From assembly GCA_018398585.1 (NCBI GenBank), contig JAGTTD010000001.1, positions 29,891,438 to 29,955,437 of the forward strand: 64,000 nt of DNA, read 5' to 3'. Shown one piece after another: positions 22,291-33,893 of this stretch. The notes below the pieces were generated by a model, which had not been told where the DNA came from, ran no database searches, and saw nothing but the letters and a program-made list of their open reading frames with translations. How positions within the stretch are numbered: position 1 is the stretch's first letter; every line of letters begins with the position of its first letter. This stretch comes from Simmondsia chinensis (taxonomy: Eukaryota; Streptophyta; Magnoliopsida; Caryophyllales; Simmondsiaceae). Both the position numbers and the translations under genes were made by a program.

Positions 22291-22997
22291 AGCATCCCTC
22301 AGATTTTGAATTGATACGCAATTGATTCAATTATGGAATCAAGAATAGCCAATATATAGAATATAGAAATATATAACTCTATCTAGTCTCTTTTCTTAAT
22401 TAGAATTCTACAAAATTTAGATATTCTATTATATATCAAAAAAAAAAAAAAAAAAAAATATCTGTGTGTTAATATTTTATATTATTTACTATAATTTTTA
22501 GTAGTATATTAGTATTAATATATTATTTATCTTTTAATTTTATTTTCTTGTTTATTTTTAAATAATACATAATTTAATTATATTAAATTATAAATAGACT
22601 ATCATTATACTATTTTTTATTTTTATCTATTTTTTAATATTATTATTGTATTTGCCTTGTTATATATGTTGCTGTTATATATATATGTATGTCACAATTC
22701 TTATGAGAAAGTGAGAGGGTGAGAAGGGCGAATCTTGGCTGTCCATTGTAACTTACGGTCAAGATTGATCCTTTTTTAGGGGTCAAAAAAAATTTATCTC
22801 CCCAACCCCGACGCTTCTTTTCTATCTCTCTTGCCACTGCCACCCACCACCGCCCCTTCTTTTTCTCTCTATTCCAATACCACCTTAATCATCATTTTTA
22901 GGTGACCTGATATAATAGATTCACTAAACTCACACTTCCAAGAAATCATAATAAATTATTACAAATATTCTAAATTTTAAGCACAATAAATAGATAT
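22291..22997. other. Plastid-like rps16 upstream spacer, decaying
   Basis: Just beyond exon 1, the + strand GCATCCCTC...ATTCAATTATGGAATCA matches the plastid region upstream of rps16. Further right are A(21) at 22438-22458 and very AT-rich DNA that I cannot place. The interval ends at the E5 insertion; GATAT at 22993-22997 is its left TSD. Confidence 0.6.
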
Positions 22998-24272
22998 TGC
23001 TAGGAATAGTATCCTAAATATACAAATTTATCTTGTCAATTTTACTTTATTAAAGAATAAAATTAAAGTTCTAGTCGTTTTCTCGTTAAATTTGTGCAAG
23101 TGAGCATATATATACTACATGCGATTTTCTTTTAAGTAACATCCATGAGATGGATGTAGTCCTCAGATTATATTTTACATATTTTTTCTAAGTGGATAAT
23201 GAAATTTACCCATAGATAGACCTGGAACCAACGGTATGAAATGTTATTGGGAAAACTCGTAGTCGGTGACAAGTTTGGACTACTTATCTATTAAGACTAT
23301 AACTTGACACTTTAGATGACTTGGCTTGCTCATATGGATGGCGATCCAAAAGTATTAGGTTGGTGTATTTAATAAGATTGTTACACTGAGTTGGACCATG
23401 TGAGCTACTTATTTCTAGGTTACTATCGGAAATGAGTGATTCATGTTGTACTATCTGAATGATGACTCTAAATCTTGAGAGTATTCTGAACTTAGGAATG
23501 GAATATTAGTTACTTTGGTGTACTATATCTAAGGTCTTGATAAATGACTGAATTCCCACGTACACTGGGTTGCGGCATGAAGTGCGACAAGGATTATGTA
23601 TTCAATGGGGAATCTATAGTCCCTTGTGAGCAGGTATTTGAATTAATTTAGAAACTTGGGCAAAAATGTTTCAAGTGTTTGACATTTGAAATTTATGATG
23701 TGAATTTATTCAAGTATAAGTGAATTATTTGGAAAAAGGCAAGTCAGTAACTAATGAAAAAACAATGAGAAAAATAATGGTCATAGTTATAATTATATTT
23801 TGTCATGGACATCTGCTGGAGGGGTTGTTGTCAATATAGTCTAATTGAAAATTGTCGAATAAATAATTTAAGTCTGAATTGCAGTGAGATTTATTTAGTG
23901 GAATTGAGTCCCATTAAATGGTAACTAAATTTTACCATTAGATGGTAATTAATTTAACCCATTTGGAGCTAGATTTAAATTATTCCTAAGGTTCCTACGC
24001 AAGCCTCTATTTTTATTACCATAAAAAAATATTAAAGAATTCAAGAGATGAGTAAATTTAATTTTGTTAAACATTATTCATGATATCAATAAAAGTTAAA
24101 AATTATAAAATAAAATAATTTTAAAAAAAATTGAGAATTCATATGATGAATTTTTACATATGGAAAACAAAAAAAAACAAAGATAGATCATGATCCGTGT
24201 CACAGAGATCGGACCAACCAGCGCGCTGGATTACAAGGAAGCGATCCGAGCCATTAGGCGCAGACCAATAAA

Positions 24273-24290
24273 GCGTGCCATGTGGCACGC
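24273..24290. promoter_or_regulatory. Dyad in E5 LTR, G-box-like
   Basis: GCGTGCCATGTGGCACGC, an 8-bp inverted repeat with a 2-base centre, about 190 bases before the TATA box. A near copy, GCATGCCATGTGGCACGC, is at 24342-24359. The 3' LTR version at 30194-30211 holds a true CACGTG core. Candidate bZIP/bHLH sites. Confidence 0.45.
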
Positions 24291-24478
24291 TATGGTTGGT
24301 CCATGCCAAATGGTGCAGATCGCCCCTTAGGGTGCCCCAAAGCATGCCATGTGGCACGCGGTACGTAAGTCAATTGCGGTTTTTACCTTCTTTATAAAAG
24401 AGCATCGTTTTGAGTCCTTTTTCTTTTCTAATTGGATCCCACATCGAATTATTGCCATTTTTTAGGTCCGGTAGTCTA

Positions 24479-24489
24479 CTATAAATAGG
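24479..24489 (+). promoter_or_regulatory. TATA box of E5 5' LTR
   Basis: CTATAAATAGG. The same box occurs in the 3' LTR (about 30400-30409) and the E10 LTR (45313-45321). Confidence 0.7.
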
Positions 24490-24929
24490 GGTAATGATTT
24501 TAAGGTTTGGCATCTAATTATAAGTCAAAAGGGTTTCTGAAAGTATTGACTTTCCGAGATTTAATAAGAGAAAATTTTCATTGTAATTTTTTCTCTTAAG
24601 TTTAATATTTTTTTGAGCCCACACTCCGGATATTTTAGAGGTGATTGCATATAAGGCTTCTCGGTCTCGATGTTTTTCTGGTTTTCTTTATTTGGAGCAA
24701 TTCCATGTATTTTTTTTTCCTTTCTCTTTTAAGTTTTTCTCTCTTTCATTTATTTACAAGTTTTTTTATTATGCTAGTTTTAAATTCATATCAATGTATT
24801 AGAGTAGAGCCTGTAAATTTAAATTTGGAATTTTTAAATCAACTATAGGTTTAAAATTAGGAATTTTAAACCCTTCTACTGCACTAGTTTAATAAACTTA
24901 GGGAATATTTTTGAAATTCGTCCAAACAA

Positions 24930-24945
24930 TTCGTATCAGAGCCAG
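24930..24945 (+). promoter_or_regulatory. E5 primer-binding site, tRNA-iMet
   Basis: TCGTATCAGAGCCAGG just after the LTR; one mismatch to TGGTATCAGAGC. Confidence 0.82.
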
Positions 24946-26020
24946 GTTTTGATTACATTCATAATATACATGAATAGGTATAATAAGATCGAAACAAATA
25001 GACTTCCAATTTAATAAAATAGAGATTTTGTTAAGAAGGAAAGGCATTTTTATTTGATTTTGATAATAATCATAATACCAATTTAAATTGTTTAAATCCA
25101 TAATGAATTAATAGTTAATTCAAATATGTCGATATAGATTTATTAAAGTTTCAATCATATGACGATATTGTGTATGTTTGATCATGATTTACAAAATTGG
25201 ATAAATTGATCTAATGAGATTAGATTCAATTATTTTTTATATTAAAAAATAATAATAAATAAAATATAATTTTTGATGACGCTAACATTAGCGATGACAT
25301 CAGCACTGATGTGGCATTTTTTAATTAAATTTTTTTTTGACATGTAGATGTCAGTACTAGATTATGTAATTATAATTAAAAATTAATTTTTATTCATTAA
25401 TTTATTTTTAGATAATATTCTAATGGAGATTATGAGATAATCTAAGAAGTAAATGCAATTTCAAATAAAACCATTAGTTTATAAAATTCAAGTGGGAGCG
25501 AGGTTCAATTGTTGAAACCTCACGGTCTCCACTGCTAGTCTAGCAGTATAGTGAATTGGCATCACTCCCTGCTGAGGATGTCGGTTTGCAAGTTATAGGT
25601 TTAGACTTCTATTAGGATAAACCAAAGTGTAGAGAAGCAATGTGACTACGCTGCCTTAGAGTATCGCATGTATTTGCATGGAGGTTTAGGTAATGGTTTA
25701 TACTTGACTAGCGTGATACATTAGCTTCCTTGAGGATCTCTATTATGTTATGTTAGAGACTAAGGTAAAGTGGTGAGTTAATCATGTTAATTAAGAGTTA
25801 GAAGAAAATATGTTAATTGAGGATAGTTCTCACCCAAACTAATTTAATACGACCCTACTGCCGGGGAGTAAGGAGTAATATGTTTGGGTCATCATTGCAT
25901 ATAGTTCCGTTTTGTGGATACCTGACTCATTATGTTTGCTAAACTATAAGAATAGATATTATTGTATTATATATAACTAATATTAGAAAGTTACAAATGT
26001 TTACATTTACAGTGTTTTGT
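24946..26020 (+). other. E5 5' leader
   Basis: About 1.1 kb, AT-rich, no coding domain. Long leaders are usual in this group. Confidence 0.6.
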
Positions 26021-26790
26021 GACTGGTGCACTTCATTCAATGTTGAAAGATAATACTTTAACTGGACCTAATTACTTTACCTAAAAAATGATTCTGGACA
26101 TTATATTAATACGCAAGGGTCACAAGTTTGTTATCACTGATGCTCGACCTACGGTGTCCACTAATAATTCTCCAACTATTAAAGAGTGTTATGAACGCTG
26201 GAGTAAGGCTAATGAGTTAGCCAAATGCTATATTTTGGCTTCAATGACAAATGTTCTCAAGCATCAACTGCTGAGATGATCAAATATTTAAAAAAAAAAT
26301 GTTTGGTGGTCAAGATAGGGCAGCTAGACAAGAGCTGATGAAGAAGCCCCTCAATATAAGGATATCAGAAGGAACTCTAGTTCAAGACCACTCATGAGAA
26401 TGATGGCATGTTTGTTTGAATTGGAGATTCTTGGTGCTAAGATTGATAGTCAATCTCAGCAAGACATCATCCTTATTTCTCTGTCTGGGTCCTTCACCCA
26501 ATTTAGGCGTAATTACATAATGAATAATAAAGATTATTCATTGCTTGAGCTGATAAAGGAACTGCAAGTTGCAGAAGGTGTGATGCGAGCCAAGGGGAGT
26601 GTCCACTTAACTCAAGTATCAAGGGCTAGTGGGAGCAAGCAGAACAAGGGGCCAATTGGAAAGAAAGGAAAAAAGCAAGGTTGCTAGTATAGCAACTCAG
26701 TCTATCAAGAAGCCAGCAAAAGGAAAGTATTTCTTTTGCAGAAAGATGGGCCACTGAAAGAGGAATTGCACAAGGTACATAGCTACCCTT
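26021..26790 (+). pseudogene. E5 gag
   Basis: Reads LKDNTLTGPNYFT, a stop, KMILDIILIRKGHKF, CYERWSKANELAKCYILASM, then MRMMACLFELEILGAKIDSQ and FRRNYIMNNKDYSLLELIKE, which is the Copia gag (UBN2) domain. A zinc knuckle follows at about 26725-26775 (CRKMGH, stop, KRNC). At least three stops and frame changes. Confidence 0.85.
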
Positions 26791-27960
26791 CCTACAAAGA
26801 CTGCCAAGCTATCTGGTGAAGGTATGATTATATCTCACTTAATTGAGTCATGCATAGTTGAGAGTCCATCATATTCTTGGTGTGTGGACTCAGGTTCAAC
26901 TGACCTTGTCTATAATATGTTACAGGGGGCTCCCACTAACCAAGAGGCCACATGATGGAGACGTGTACCTGATTATTGGAGACGGTACAAGAGTAACAAT
27001 CTTAGGAGTAGGAGATGTTAGCCTAGTTTTTAGTGGTATGGATTTGATTTTAAAGTATTGTTTATTTGTACCTGCATTGCACAATTTTAGTGGATAATGG
27101 TTATTCATTGAATGTTAGTTCTGAACTATTTATTATGAGAAAAAAATTATTTATTTGCAAAAGTACATGTGTGGATGGTTTATTCATGTTGTTTCCTAAT
27201 TAAAACTCTGATATTTGTTTATATGAATCCAACATAAGCTCACTTGTTTAATCTCCTAAAAGAAGACAACCTCAAAGGGATAATTCTTTCACATGGCACC
27301 GAAGTTTATGTCACATTAATTCGAATAGGATCTAAAGACTAGTAAAAGATGGATTGATATAACCTTTGGACTTGAAGTCCTTACTAGGTTGTGAATCCTA
27401 TATAGAAGGAAAGATGACCAAGTCTATCTCTAAAAGTCAAGGCAACAGGGTTAGTGACTTGCTTTAGCTGGTTCACTCAGATGTATGTGGCCTAATGAAT
27501 GTTCAAGAAAGAGGTGGGTATGAGTACTTCATCACCTTCACTGATGATTACGCTAGGTATAGATATATTTACCTAATGAGACATAAGTCAGACTCTTATG
27601 AAAAGTACAAAGAGTGCAAAGCTAAAGTTGAAAAGCAATTAGGTAAACAAGTCAAGTCACTTCGATCAGATAGAGGTGGGGAATACCTTTCAAGTGAATT
27701 TCCTAACTGCAAATGGGATTATATCTTAGCTTTTTGTTGCGGTGGTGTTGCAGAAAGAAGGAATAAGACATTGTTGCAGATAGTAAGGTCCATGATGAGT
27801 CATGCGGCCTTGCCAATCTACTTTTGAAGTTATGCCTAGGAAACAACAACATATCTACTTTACTTAGTTCCATCTAAGTCAGTTCCTAAAACACTTCATG
27901 AGTTATGGACTGGGAGAAAGCCAAGTCTAGGGTACCTTCAAATTTGGGGGTGCCTAGCAC
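26791..27960 (+). pseudogene. E5 protease and integrase
   Basis: Protease active site WCVDSGST near 26880. The integrase region shows WHRSLCHIN (N-terminal zinc-binding part), SDVCGLMNVQ with the first Asp, YFITFTDDYARYRYIYLMRH, LRSDRGGEY with the second Asp, and VAERRNKTLLQIVRSMMSHA with the catalytic Glu. The frame is open from 27495 to 27827 and broken before and after. Confidence 0.85.
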
Positions 27961-27962
27961 AT

Positions 27963-28745
27963 TTGTTAGAAAAGAATCCTGACAAGTGGGAATCAAGGAC
28001 GGAGGTGTATATGTTTGTTGGTTATCCCAAAGGAACAAGGGGTGGTCTTTTCTACAGTCCTTCTAAACACAAGATATTAGCAATGAAATCTGAGATAAGA
28101 TCTATGTATTCTAATCAGGTTTGGGAAACTGTAGAGGCTCCTATTGGCATTATGCCCATTGGATGTAACTGGGTTTACAAGAGCAGAAAAAAAGTGGACG
28201 AGAAGGTAGAGACCTTCAAGGCAAGACTGGTTGCTAAGGGTTTTACCCAAAAGGAAGGAATCGGTTATGATGAGACCTTCTCACCAATAGCCATGCTAAA
28301 GTCCATAAGGATACTCCTATCTATTGCCACTCAATATGATTATGAGATATGGCAAATCAATGTCAAACGACCTTTTTGAATGGTTGTCTTGTAGAAGACA
28401 TCTATATGGTGCAACCAGACGATTTCATTGGCCATAATCAAGAGCGTACAGTATGCAAACTGAAGAAGTCCATATATGGACTGAAGCAAGCATCAAGCTC
28501 ATAAAATATTAGATTTAATGAAATGATTAAGTCCTATGGTTTTGAGCAATTAGTTGATGAACCATGCGTTTATAAACGACATCAAGAGAAAGGAATGACT
28601 TTCTTAGTGTTGTATGTGGACGATATACCACTCATTGGGAATGATGTAGGTGTCCTATCAGCTGTAAAAATTTGGTTGTTAGATCAGTTCGATATGAAGG
28701 ACCTTGGAGAAGCAAGCTATTTTCTTGGGATCATGCTTTTGTGAG
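27963..28745 (+). pseudogene. E5 reverse transcriptase, in-frame fused after deletion
   Basis: The open frame 27963-28379 runs from the end of integrase (YMFVGYPKGTRGGLFYSPSK) straight into MKSEIRSMYSNQVWETVEAP, the start of reverse transcriptase; the usual linker of over 100 residues is missing at about 28080. It continues KARLVAKGFTQKEGIGYDET, LKKSIYGLKQAS and, in the next frame, LYVDDIPLIGND with the YVDD site kept. Frameshifts at about 28379 and 28500. Confidence 0.85.
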
Positions 28746-29392
28746 AGTAGGATGTTGGGTCATTCTCAAACCACTTATATTGACATGTTGGCAAGGTATT
28801 GCTTGGAGGACTCTAAGAAAAGTCTTTTGCATTTCAGGCATGGAGTTCCTCTTTCTTTAGAGCAGTGTCCTAAGACACCTGAGAGGAAGAGTAGATGAGG
28901 AATGTTCCATATGCTTCAGCTGTGGGAAGTCTCATGTATGCCATGTTGTGCACGAGACCAGGTATCTTCTATGTTGTTGGTATGATGAGTAGATATCAGT
29001 CTAACCCGGGTCCGATGCACTGGGTGGCAGTGAAGGATATTCTCAAGAACTTGTGAAGAACTAGAGATTATATGTTGATCTTTCATAGTGACGAGCAGGT
29101 TCTAGTAGGCTATACTGATTCAAATTTTCAGTCAGATAGAGATGCCAGACGTTCGACGTCTAGATACTTCTTGACCCTTGGAGGTGGAGCTATCAGTTAG
29201 ATAAATGTCAAGTAGTCGTATATTGTTGACTAAACCATGGAAGCCGAGTCTGTTGCAGCTTCAGAAGTTGCAAAGGAGGCTTGTTGGCTCAGAAAGTTCC
29301 AGATAAATACGAGCAATAACCATATAGATCCTTTTACAGAGACTTTGACTTAGAAGACCTTCGAACCACACTCAGAGGGAATGGGTGGAATG
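28746..29392 (+). pseudogene. E5 RNase H, internally deleted
   Basis: Seen: SAVGSLMYAMLCTRPG, then VLVGYTDSNFQSDRD (catalytic Asp) and MEAESVAASEVAKEACWLRK (catalytic Glu). After CWLRKFQ the text jumps to NHIDPFTETLT, which normally lies about 60 residues later. Several stops. Confidence 0.8.
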
Positions 29393-30889
29393 TTAGTTAC
29401 CTTGGTGTACTATAAGTAAAGTCTCAATAAATAACTGAATTCCCACGTACACTGGATAGCAGCATGAAGTGTGACAATGATTAGGCATCCAAGAGGGAAT
29501 CTGTAGTCTCTTGCTAGATACAGATGTCCCATTAGTTGATTCGCATGTATTTGAATTAATTCAGAAACTTTGGCCAAAGTTTTCCAAGTGTTTGACATTT
29601 GGCATATACACTGTGAATTTATTCAAGTATAAATGAATTATTCGCAAAAATGCAAGTCAATAACTAATGGAAAAATTGTGATAAAAATAACGGTAGTAGT
29701 TATAATTATTTTTGATTATGGACATTTAGTGAAGAAGTTGTTGTCAATATAGTCTAATTGGTAATTATCTAATAAATGATCTAAGTTTAGAATGCAATGA
29801 GATTTATTTAGTGGAATTAAGTCCCATTAAATGATGATTAAATTTTATCGTGAGATGATAATTAATTTGACCCATTTAGAGATAAATTTAAATGGTCACT
29901 GAGGTCCCTACGCAAGCCTCTATTTTTATTACCATTGGAAAAATATTAACGAATTCATAAGATGAGTAAATTTAATTTTGTTAAAAATTATTCATAAGAT
30001 GAATAAAACTTAAAAATTATAAATAAAGTAATTTTTAAAAACTAAGAATTCATATGATGAATTTTTACATGTGAAAAATAAAAAATAAAAAAAAACCGTG
30101 AAGATAGTCACGATCTGTGTCACACGGATCGGACCAACCATTGCGCTAGTCTACAAGGCGGCGATTTGCGCCATTAGGCGTAGACCAATCAAAGCATGCC
30201 ACGTGGTACGCTCTAGGGCGCCCCTAAGGGGCGATCCGTGCCATTTGGAGCAGACCAACCACAACGTGCAACGTGGCACGAAACATGTAAGTCAAATGCG
30301 GTTTTAACCTGCTTTAACAGCATCATTTTGAGTCTATTTTATTTTGTTTTAAACAGATCCCACATCGACCTTTTTCTGTTTTTTGGCTCCAATATCCTAC
30401 TATAAATAGTGGAACTAATTTTAAGTTTGGCATTTAGTTAAAAATTAAAAGGATTTCTGGAACTATTGACTTTCAGAGATCTAATAACAGAGAAAATTTT
30501 CGTTAAAAAGTTTTCTCTTAAGTTTAATATTTTTCGGAGCCCATACTCCGGGTACTTTTGGGGTGATTACATAGAAGGATTCTCGCTCAAAATATTTTTT
30601 TTGGTATTCTTTTTTCTTTATTTGGAGCAATTCCATGTATTCTTCTGTCCTTCTCTTTTAAGTTTTTCGCTTATTCTTTTTATTTACAGTATCCTTATTA
30701 TGCGAGTTTTAACTTCATATCATTATTATGACTGTATTAGAGTAGAGGCTTGTAGATTTAAATTAGGAATTTAAATATGTAGATTTAAAATAGGAATCTC
30801 TAAACCAACTATAGGTTTAAAATTAGGAATTTTAAATCCCTCTGCTGTGCTAATAAACTTAGGGTAAATTTTTAAAATTCGTCCCAACA
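29393..30889 (+). repeat. E5 3' LTR, 5'-truncated
   Basis: Begins in the middle of the LTR (GTTAGTTACCTTGGTGTACT, equal to about 23505 in the 5' LTR) directly after the end of pol, with GGAATG shared at the junction. Ends CCCAACA at 30889, then AATAT. Confidence 0.82.
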
Positions 30890-31286
30890 AATATATCAAA
30901 ATGCTAGAATGAACATATGATTGATAAAGGCAATCTGACTTTTTTAATTCAAATTATTGTATTTGTATGGTACGTAATCAATAATGCTATCTCGCTTGGA
31001 TTGGATCACAAAACCTAATTTAGTTATGTCTACATACCATACGTAATCAATAATGCTATCTCGCTTGGATTGGATCACAAAACCTAATTTAGATATGTCT
31101 ACATACCATTTGAACCTTATCTTCCATGAAAAAAACATAAGATTTAGAGAAAAATTAAATTATTAACAATAAGAAACAAGAATATTATATTCTACAATAT
31201 TACACTATATTTTAGAAAATAAATATAAGGATGGTTACTTAAGAAAACAATCTTTTTAATTATTATTATGATAAAAATAGATATGT
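30890..31286. other. rps16-trnQ spacer remnant with a 69-bp tandem duplication
   Basis: 30971-31039 and 31040-31108 are two 69-base units (TACGTAATCAATAATGC...) differing at about one base. The rest is AT-rich. Position between the rps16 and trnQ relics suggests plastid origin, which is an inference. Confidence 0.55.
30971..31108. repeat. 69-bp tandem duplication
   Basis: Two adjacent copies, nearly identical (TAGTTATG against TAGATATG). It produces repeated but meaningless frames on the minus strand. Confidence 0.9.
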
Positions 31287-31358
31287 TCTGCAATGAAAGG
31301 ATTACAACCTCCAAATGGCGGGACCAAAACCCGATGCTTTACCACTTGGCCACGCCCA
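31287..31358 (-). tRNA. trnQ-UUG: trnQ-UUG-like plastid tRNA pseudogene
   Basis: Minus strand GGGCGTGGCCAAGTGGTAAA, then GGGTTTTGGTCCCG around a TTG anticodon, and GGAGGTTGTAATCC for the T arm, match plastid tRNA-Gln(UUG). The T loop has lost the invariant TTCGA (now TTGTA) and the 3' acceptor strand (CATTGCAGA) no longer pairs with the 5' strand, so it is a decayed copy. Nuclear tRNA-Gln has a quite different sequence. Confidence 0.8.
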
Positions 31359-31394
31359 ATTTAGATTTCTATTCAACAATAATAAACACTAATA

Positions 31395-32060
31395 TTGGGA
31401 TATAATATGTCCTAGGTACTCCACATATCTCTGTGCAAACGCGCATTTGTTGCGCTTCACATACAACCAACGAGCGCATGTAGGATGCCTAGAGTCTTCT
31501 TTAAATGGGCCGAATGCGCTGCCATTGTAAGGCTGTGACAAGGACGTCATCGAAGAATGCAAGGATGAACTTACGCAGATGCTGGGCAAACACTTCGTTC
31601 ATCAGTGCTTAGAATGTGGCTGGCGCATTGGTTAGTCGGAAGGGCTGCACCTTGAACTTGTAATGACCCTGATGCATGCGAAAAGTGGTTTTGTGCGCAT
31701 CCTCTTCCTTAACTCTGATCTAATGGTGACCAACCCTTTGATCAATTTTTAGAAAATACTAGTACCGCGCAGCTCATCTAGCAAATCATCAATCACTGGG
31801 ATGGGAAACTTAAACTTCCTGGTTATGTTGTTAAGCTACCTGTAATCCAAGCAGAACTGGAAGGCGCCATCTTTCTTGCGCACCAATGGAACGGGTGAAG
31901 CAAATGGAATTCTGCTAGGCTGAATAATAAAGGATGCCAACATTTCTAGGATCCAGTGCTCTATTTCAGATTTCTAGTTATATAGAACATAGTTAGGCCT
32001 TATATTCACTAGCTTGGCCCTTAGCACTGTGTATACCGTGATCATGACTGCGCCGCGAGG
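31395..32060 (-). pseudogene. E6 reverse transcriptase, truncated
   Basis: The minus strand reads RIPFASPVPLVRKKDGAFQF, CLDYR, PIPVIDDLLDELRG, a degraded TKPLF...HQGHYKF-type block, and KRNKCAFAQRYVEYLGHIIS at the left end. Frames are broken repeatedly; the FFDD region is not in a clean frame. Confidence 0.75.
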
Positions 32061-32089
32061 TCAGCGTGCTGGGCATGGAAAAGACATCA

Positions 32090-32452
32090 TCATATGTGCA
32101 TATAGGCGTGCAAGGTTAAGGTGCATCTCCTCATCCCTGATCTCAATTGCGGCGGCCATAAACAAGTGATCCACCACCATCCCTTTTCAAATATCAACTG
32201 CAACAAAGCCTGCTCAGATGTGCTTTTCAAACACACCATATTGCATTCTTTGAAGCAAGGCAACTTGAGGCTTGTGAAGTAAATAGTGACAGGTCCATAC
32301 CGTTGGGGCCAATTCAGTCCAAGAACCATGCCGTTACCCCACAGCTCAAGCACCCGCAGGTCATCTAATTTTACCCCTTGCACCTTCCACTTAAGAGTTG
32401 GCCATTTCTGGTAACTGATCAAACTTTCACTAGTGGCCATTATCACGGTCAT
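32090..32452 (-). pseudogene. E6 protease, C-terminal part
   Basis: An open frame of 120 codons shows KWKVQGVKLDDLRVLELWGN and GMVLGLNW, matching the region after the active-site Asp in gypsy proteases (GCDMVLGVDW). The active-site motif itself is not visible in this frame. Confidence 0.7.
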
Positions 32453-32856
32453 TACTATGGTGGGAATTGTCTCAAGTTTCAGTTATTAGAATAGACTTCG
32501 TCCAAGAGGCTGTTAGTGCTTTTGCTATCAATCAAGATCATCATACTACGTTTCTTAATGCTACCTTTCGACCTCAATGGGTTATGATTGATACGTCCCA
32601 AAAGGGCATTGGGCGAAATCTCCATTACTCCATTTTGTTCCTCTTAGGGAACTTTCTTGTCCACATTTTCCAATTTGTCTTCAATCTCTTCTGGCCCTTC
32701 CATACTATGCAACTGCTTGTTCTTGCATACATGACCTAGGAAGCACCGTTCTTGGCACCCATAGCATTGCCCAGACTAGCACCTATGCTGAGATGACCTG
32801 GTAGGCACTGCAAAACCATTTCTGGATGTCATGGGCTTCGTAACTTAAGCCTGAGA

Positions 32857-33831
32857 TTATGCTATTGTCCTAGATATGTACTTGGACCCGTACTTGGGCA
32901 CGTAAGGATGTTTATAGGTGAGCTGTCTCACCCCTACAGTATTCCACATCTCCATAGCAGCAATTTCTTGCAATCTTGCCTGTTCATAGGCAATGTTCAA
33001 GTTTTGGGGCCTAATCATCTTGACCGTGACCCTTATTTCATGCTTCAACCCACTAACAAAGCTAGATATGGAAAATGCTTCACGTAAACTTGGGAGATGC
33101 ATAAGCACCTAACCCTTGAGCTCTTTGAACCGAATTTGGTAATCATCAATGGTACCCATTTGCACTACCTTGCTAAAATCCTCCGCAACATCATGGAGTG
33201 ACTTATCCCTAAACCGTTTACGTAGCTCCTTCCAATCCCTGGTACCATACGTCGCCATATTCATACACGTGCATGGATGCTATGTACTCCTCTAGTGGAA
33301 TGTTATACCATCAAAACAACTTCAAGCATTTTCTTACCCATGCACAAGGATTGGTTCCATCGAATCTTTGGAAATCCAACTTCAAGTTGTAAATTGGATT
33401 CCAAGATCGAATGGCTTCATTGTGGTGGTTGCTCTCACCGTCCTTCATGTTACATAAATTGAACCTTAGCCCGTTTCTTGGCTCTAAACACGAGTGGGTG
33501 GCGAAATCTAGCATTTCCCACCCACTCTAACATAATTCCCCATAGCTACAATTTCCTCATTGACTACAACGTCTGGAATATCCTCATAAACATGTTCCGG
33601 AAGCTTTGTCTTGCTACGCACTAGTCTATTAATGGCTTCTATCAAGGAATTAAAAGACTACTGAAGTTTCTCATTATAGGAATGAAGTTTCTCATTGACC
33701 CTTGATTGTTCTTCCTTGTTCTTTTCCATTTCACTTTGTATAGCATTGGTAGCATTGGACATGGCATCCAATCACAACTCCACATTAGTGAATTGCTCAT
33801 GGGATCCCAAGGTTTCTTTCGAAGAAGACAT
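32857..33831 (-). pseudogene. E6 gag
   Basis: The minus strand starts near 33831 with MSSSKETLGSHEQFTN, continues with a lysine/glutamate-rich segment, KLDFQRFDGTNPCAWVRKCL (capsid start, frame near 33400) and ISSFVSGLKHEIRVTVKMIR, PQNLNIAYEQARLQE. Several stops and frame changes. Confidence 0.75.
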
Positions 33832-33893
33832 GGCAGCACCAGAACGGTTGTTCCTTCCCTTAGCCAGTGTTCCAGTCACAAAACAACTCTAAC

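Larger units (their letters stand above)
22998..24928 (+). repeat. E5 5' LTR
   Basis: 1931 bases from TGCTAGGAATAGTATCC to CCAAACA. Homologous over its length to the E10 LTR at 43758-45794 and, from about 23505, to the truncated 3' LTR. Confidence 0.88.
22998..30889 (+). mobile_element. E5: Copia retrotransposon, decayed
   Basis: A 5' LTR (22998-24928), primer site, relics of gag, protease, integrase, reverse transcriptase and RNase H, and a 3' LTR (about 29393-30889) missing its first 500 bases. Flanks GATAT and AATAT form a 4-of-5 TSD. Domain order protease-integrase-RT-RNase H is that of Copia. Many stops and several internal deletions. It sits in the plastid-derived rps16-trnQ spacer. 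Confidence 0.9.

Noticed and set aside
22643..22843. Small frame in the AT-rich region before E5
   Set aside because: No family resemblance and no coding bias that I can see; lies in decayed spacer DNA.
31287..31358. Functional tRNA-Gln gene
   Set aside because: T loop and acceptor stem are broken and the sequence is plastid-type, so it is kept only as a pseudogene.
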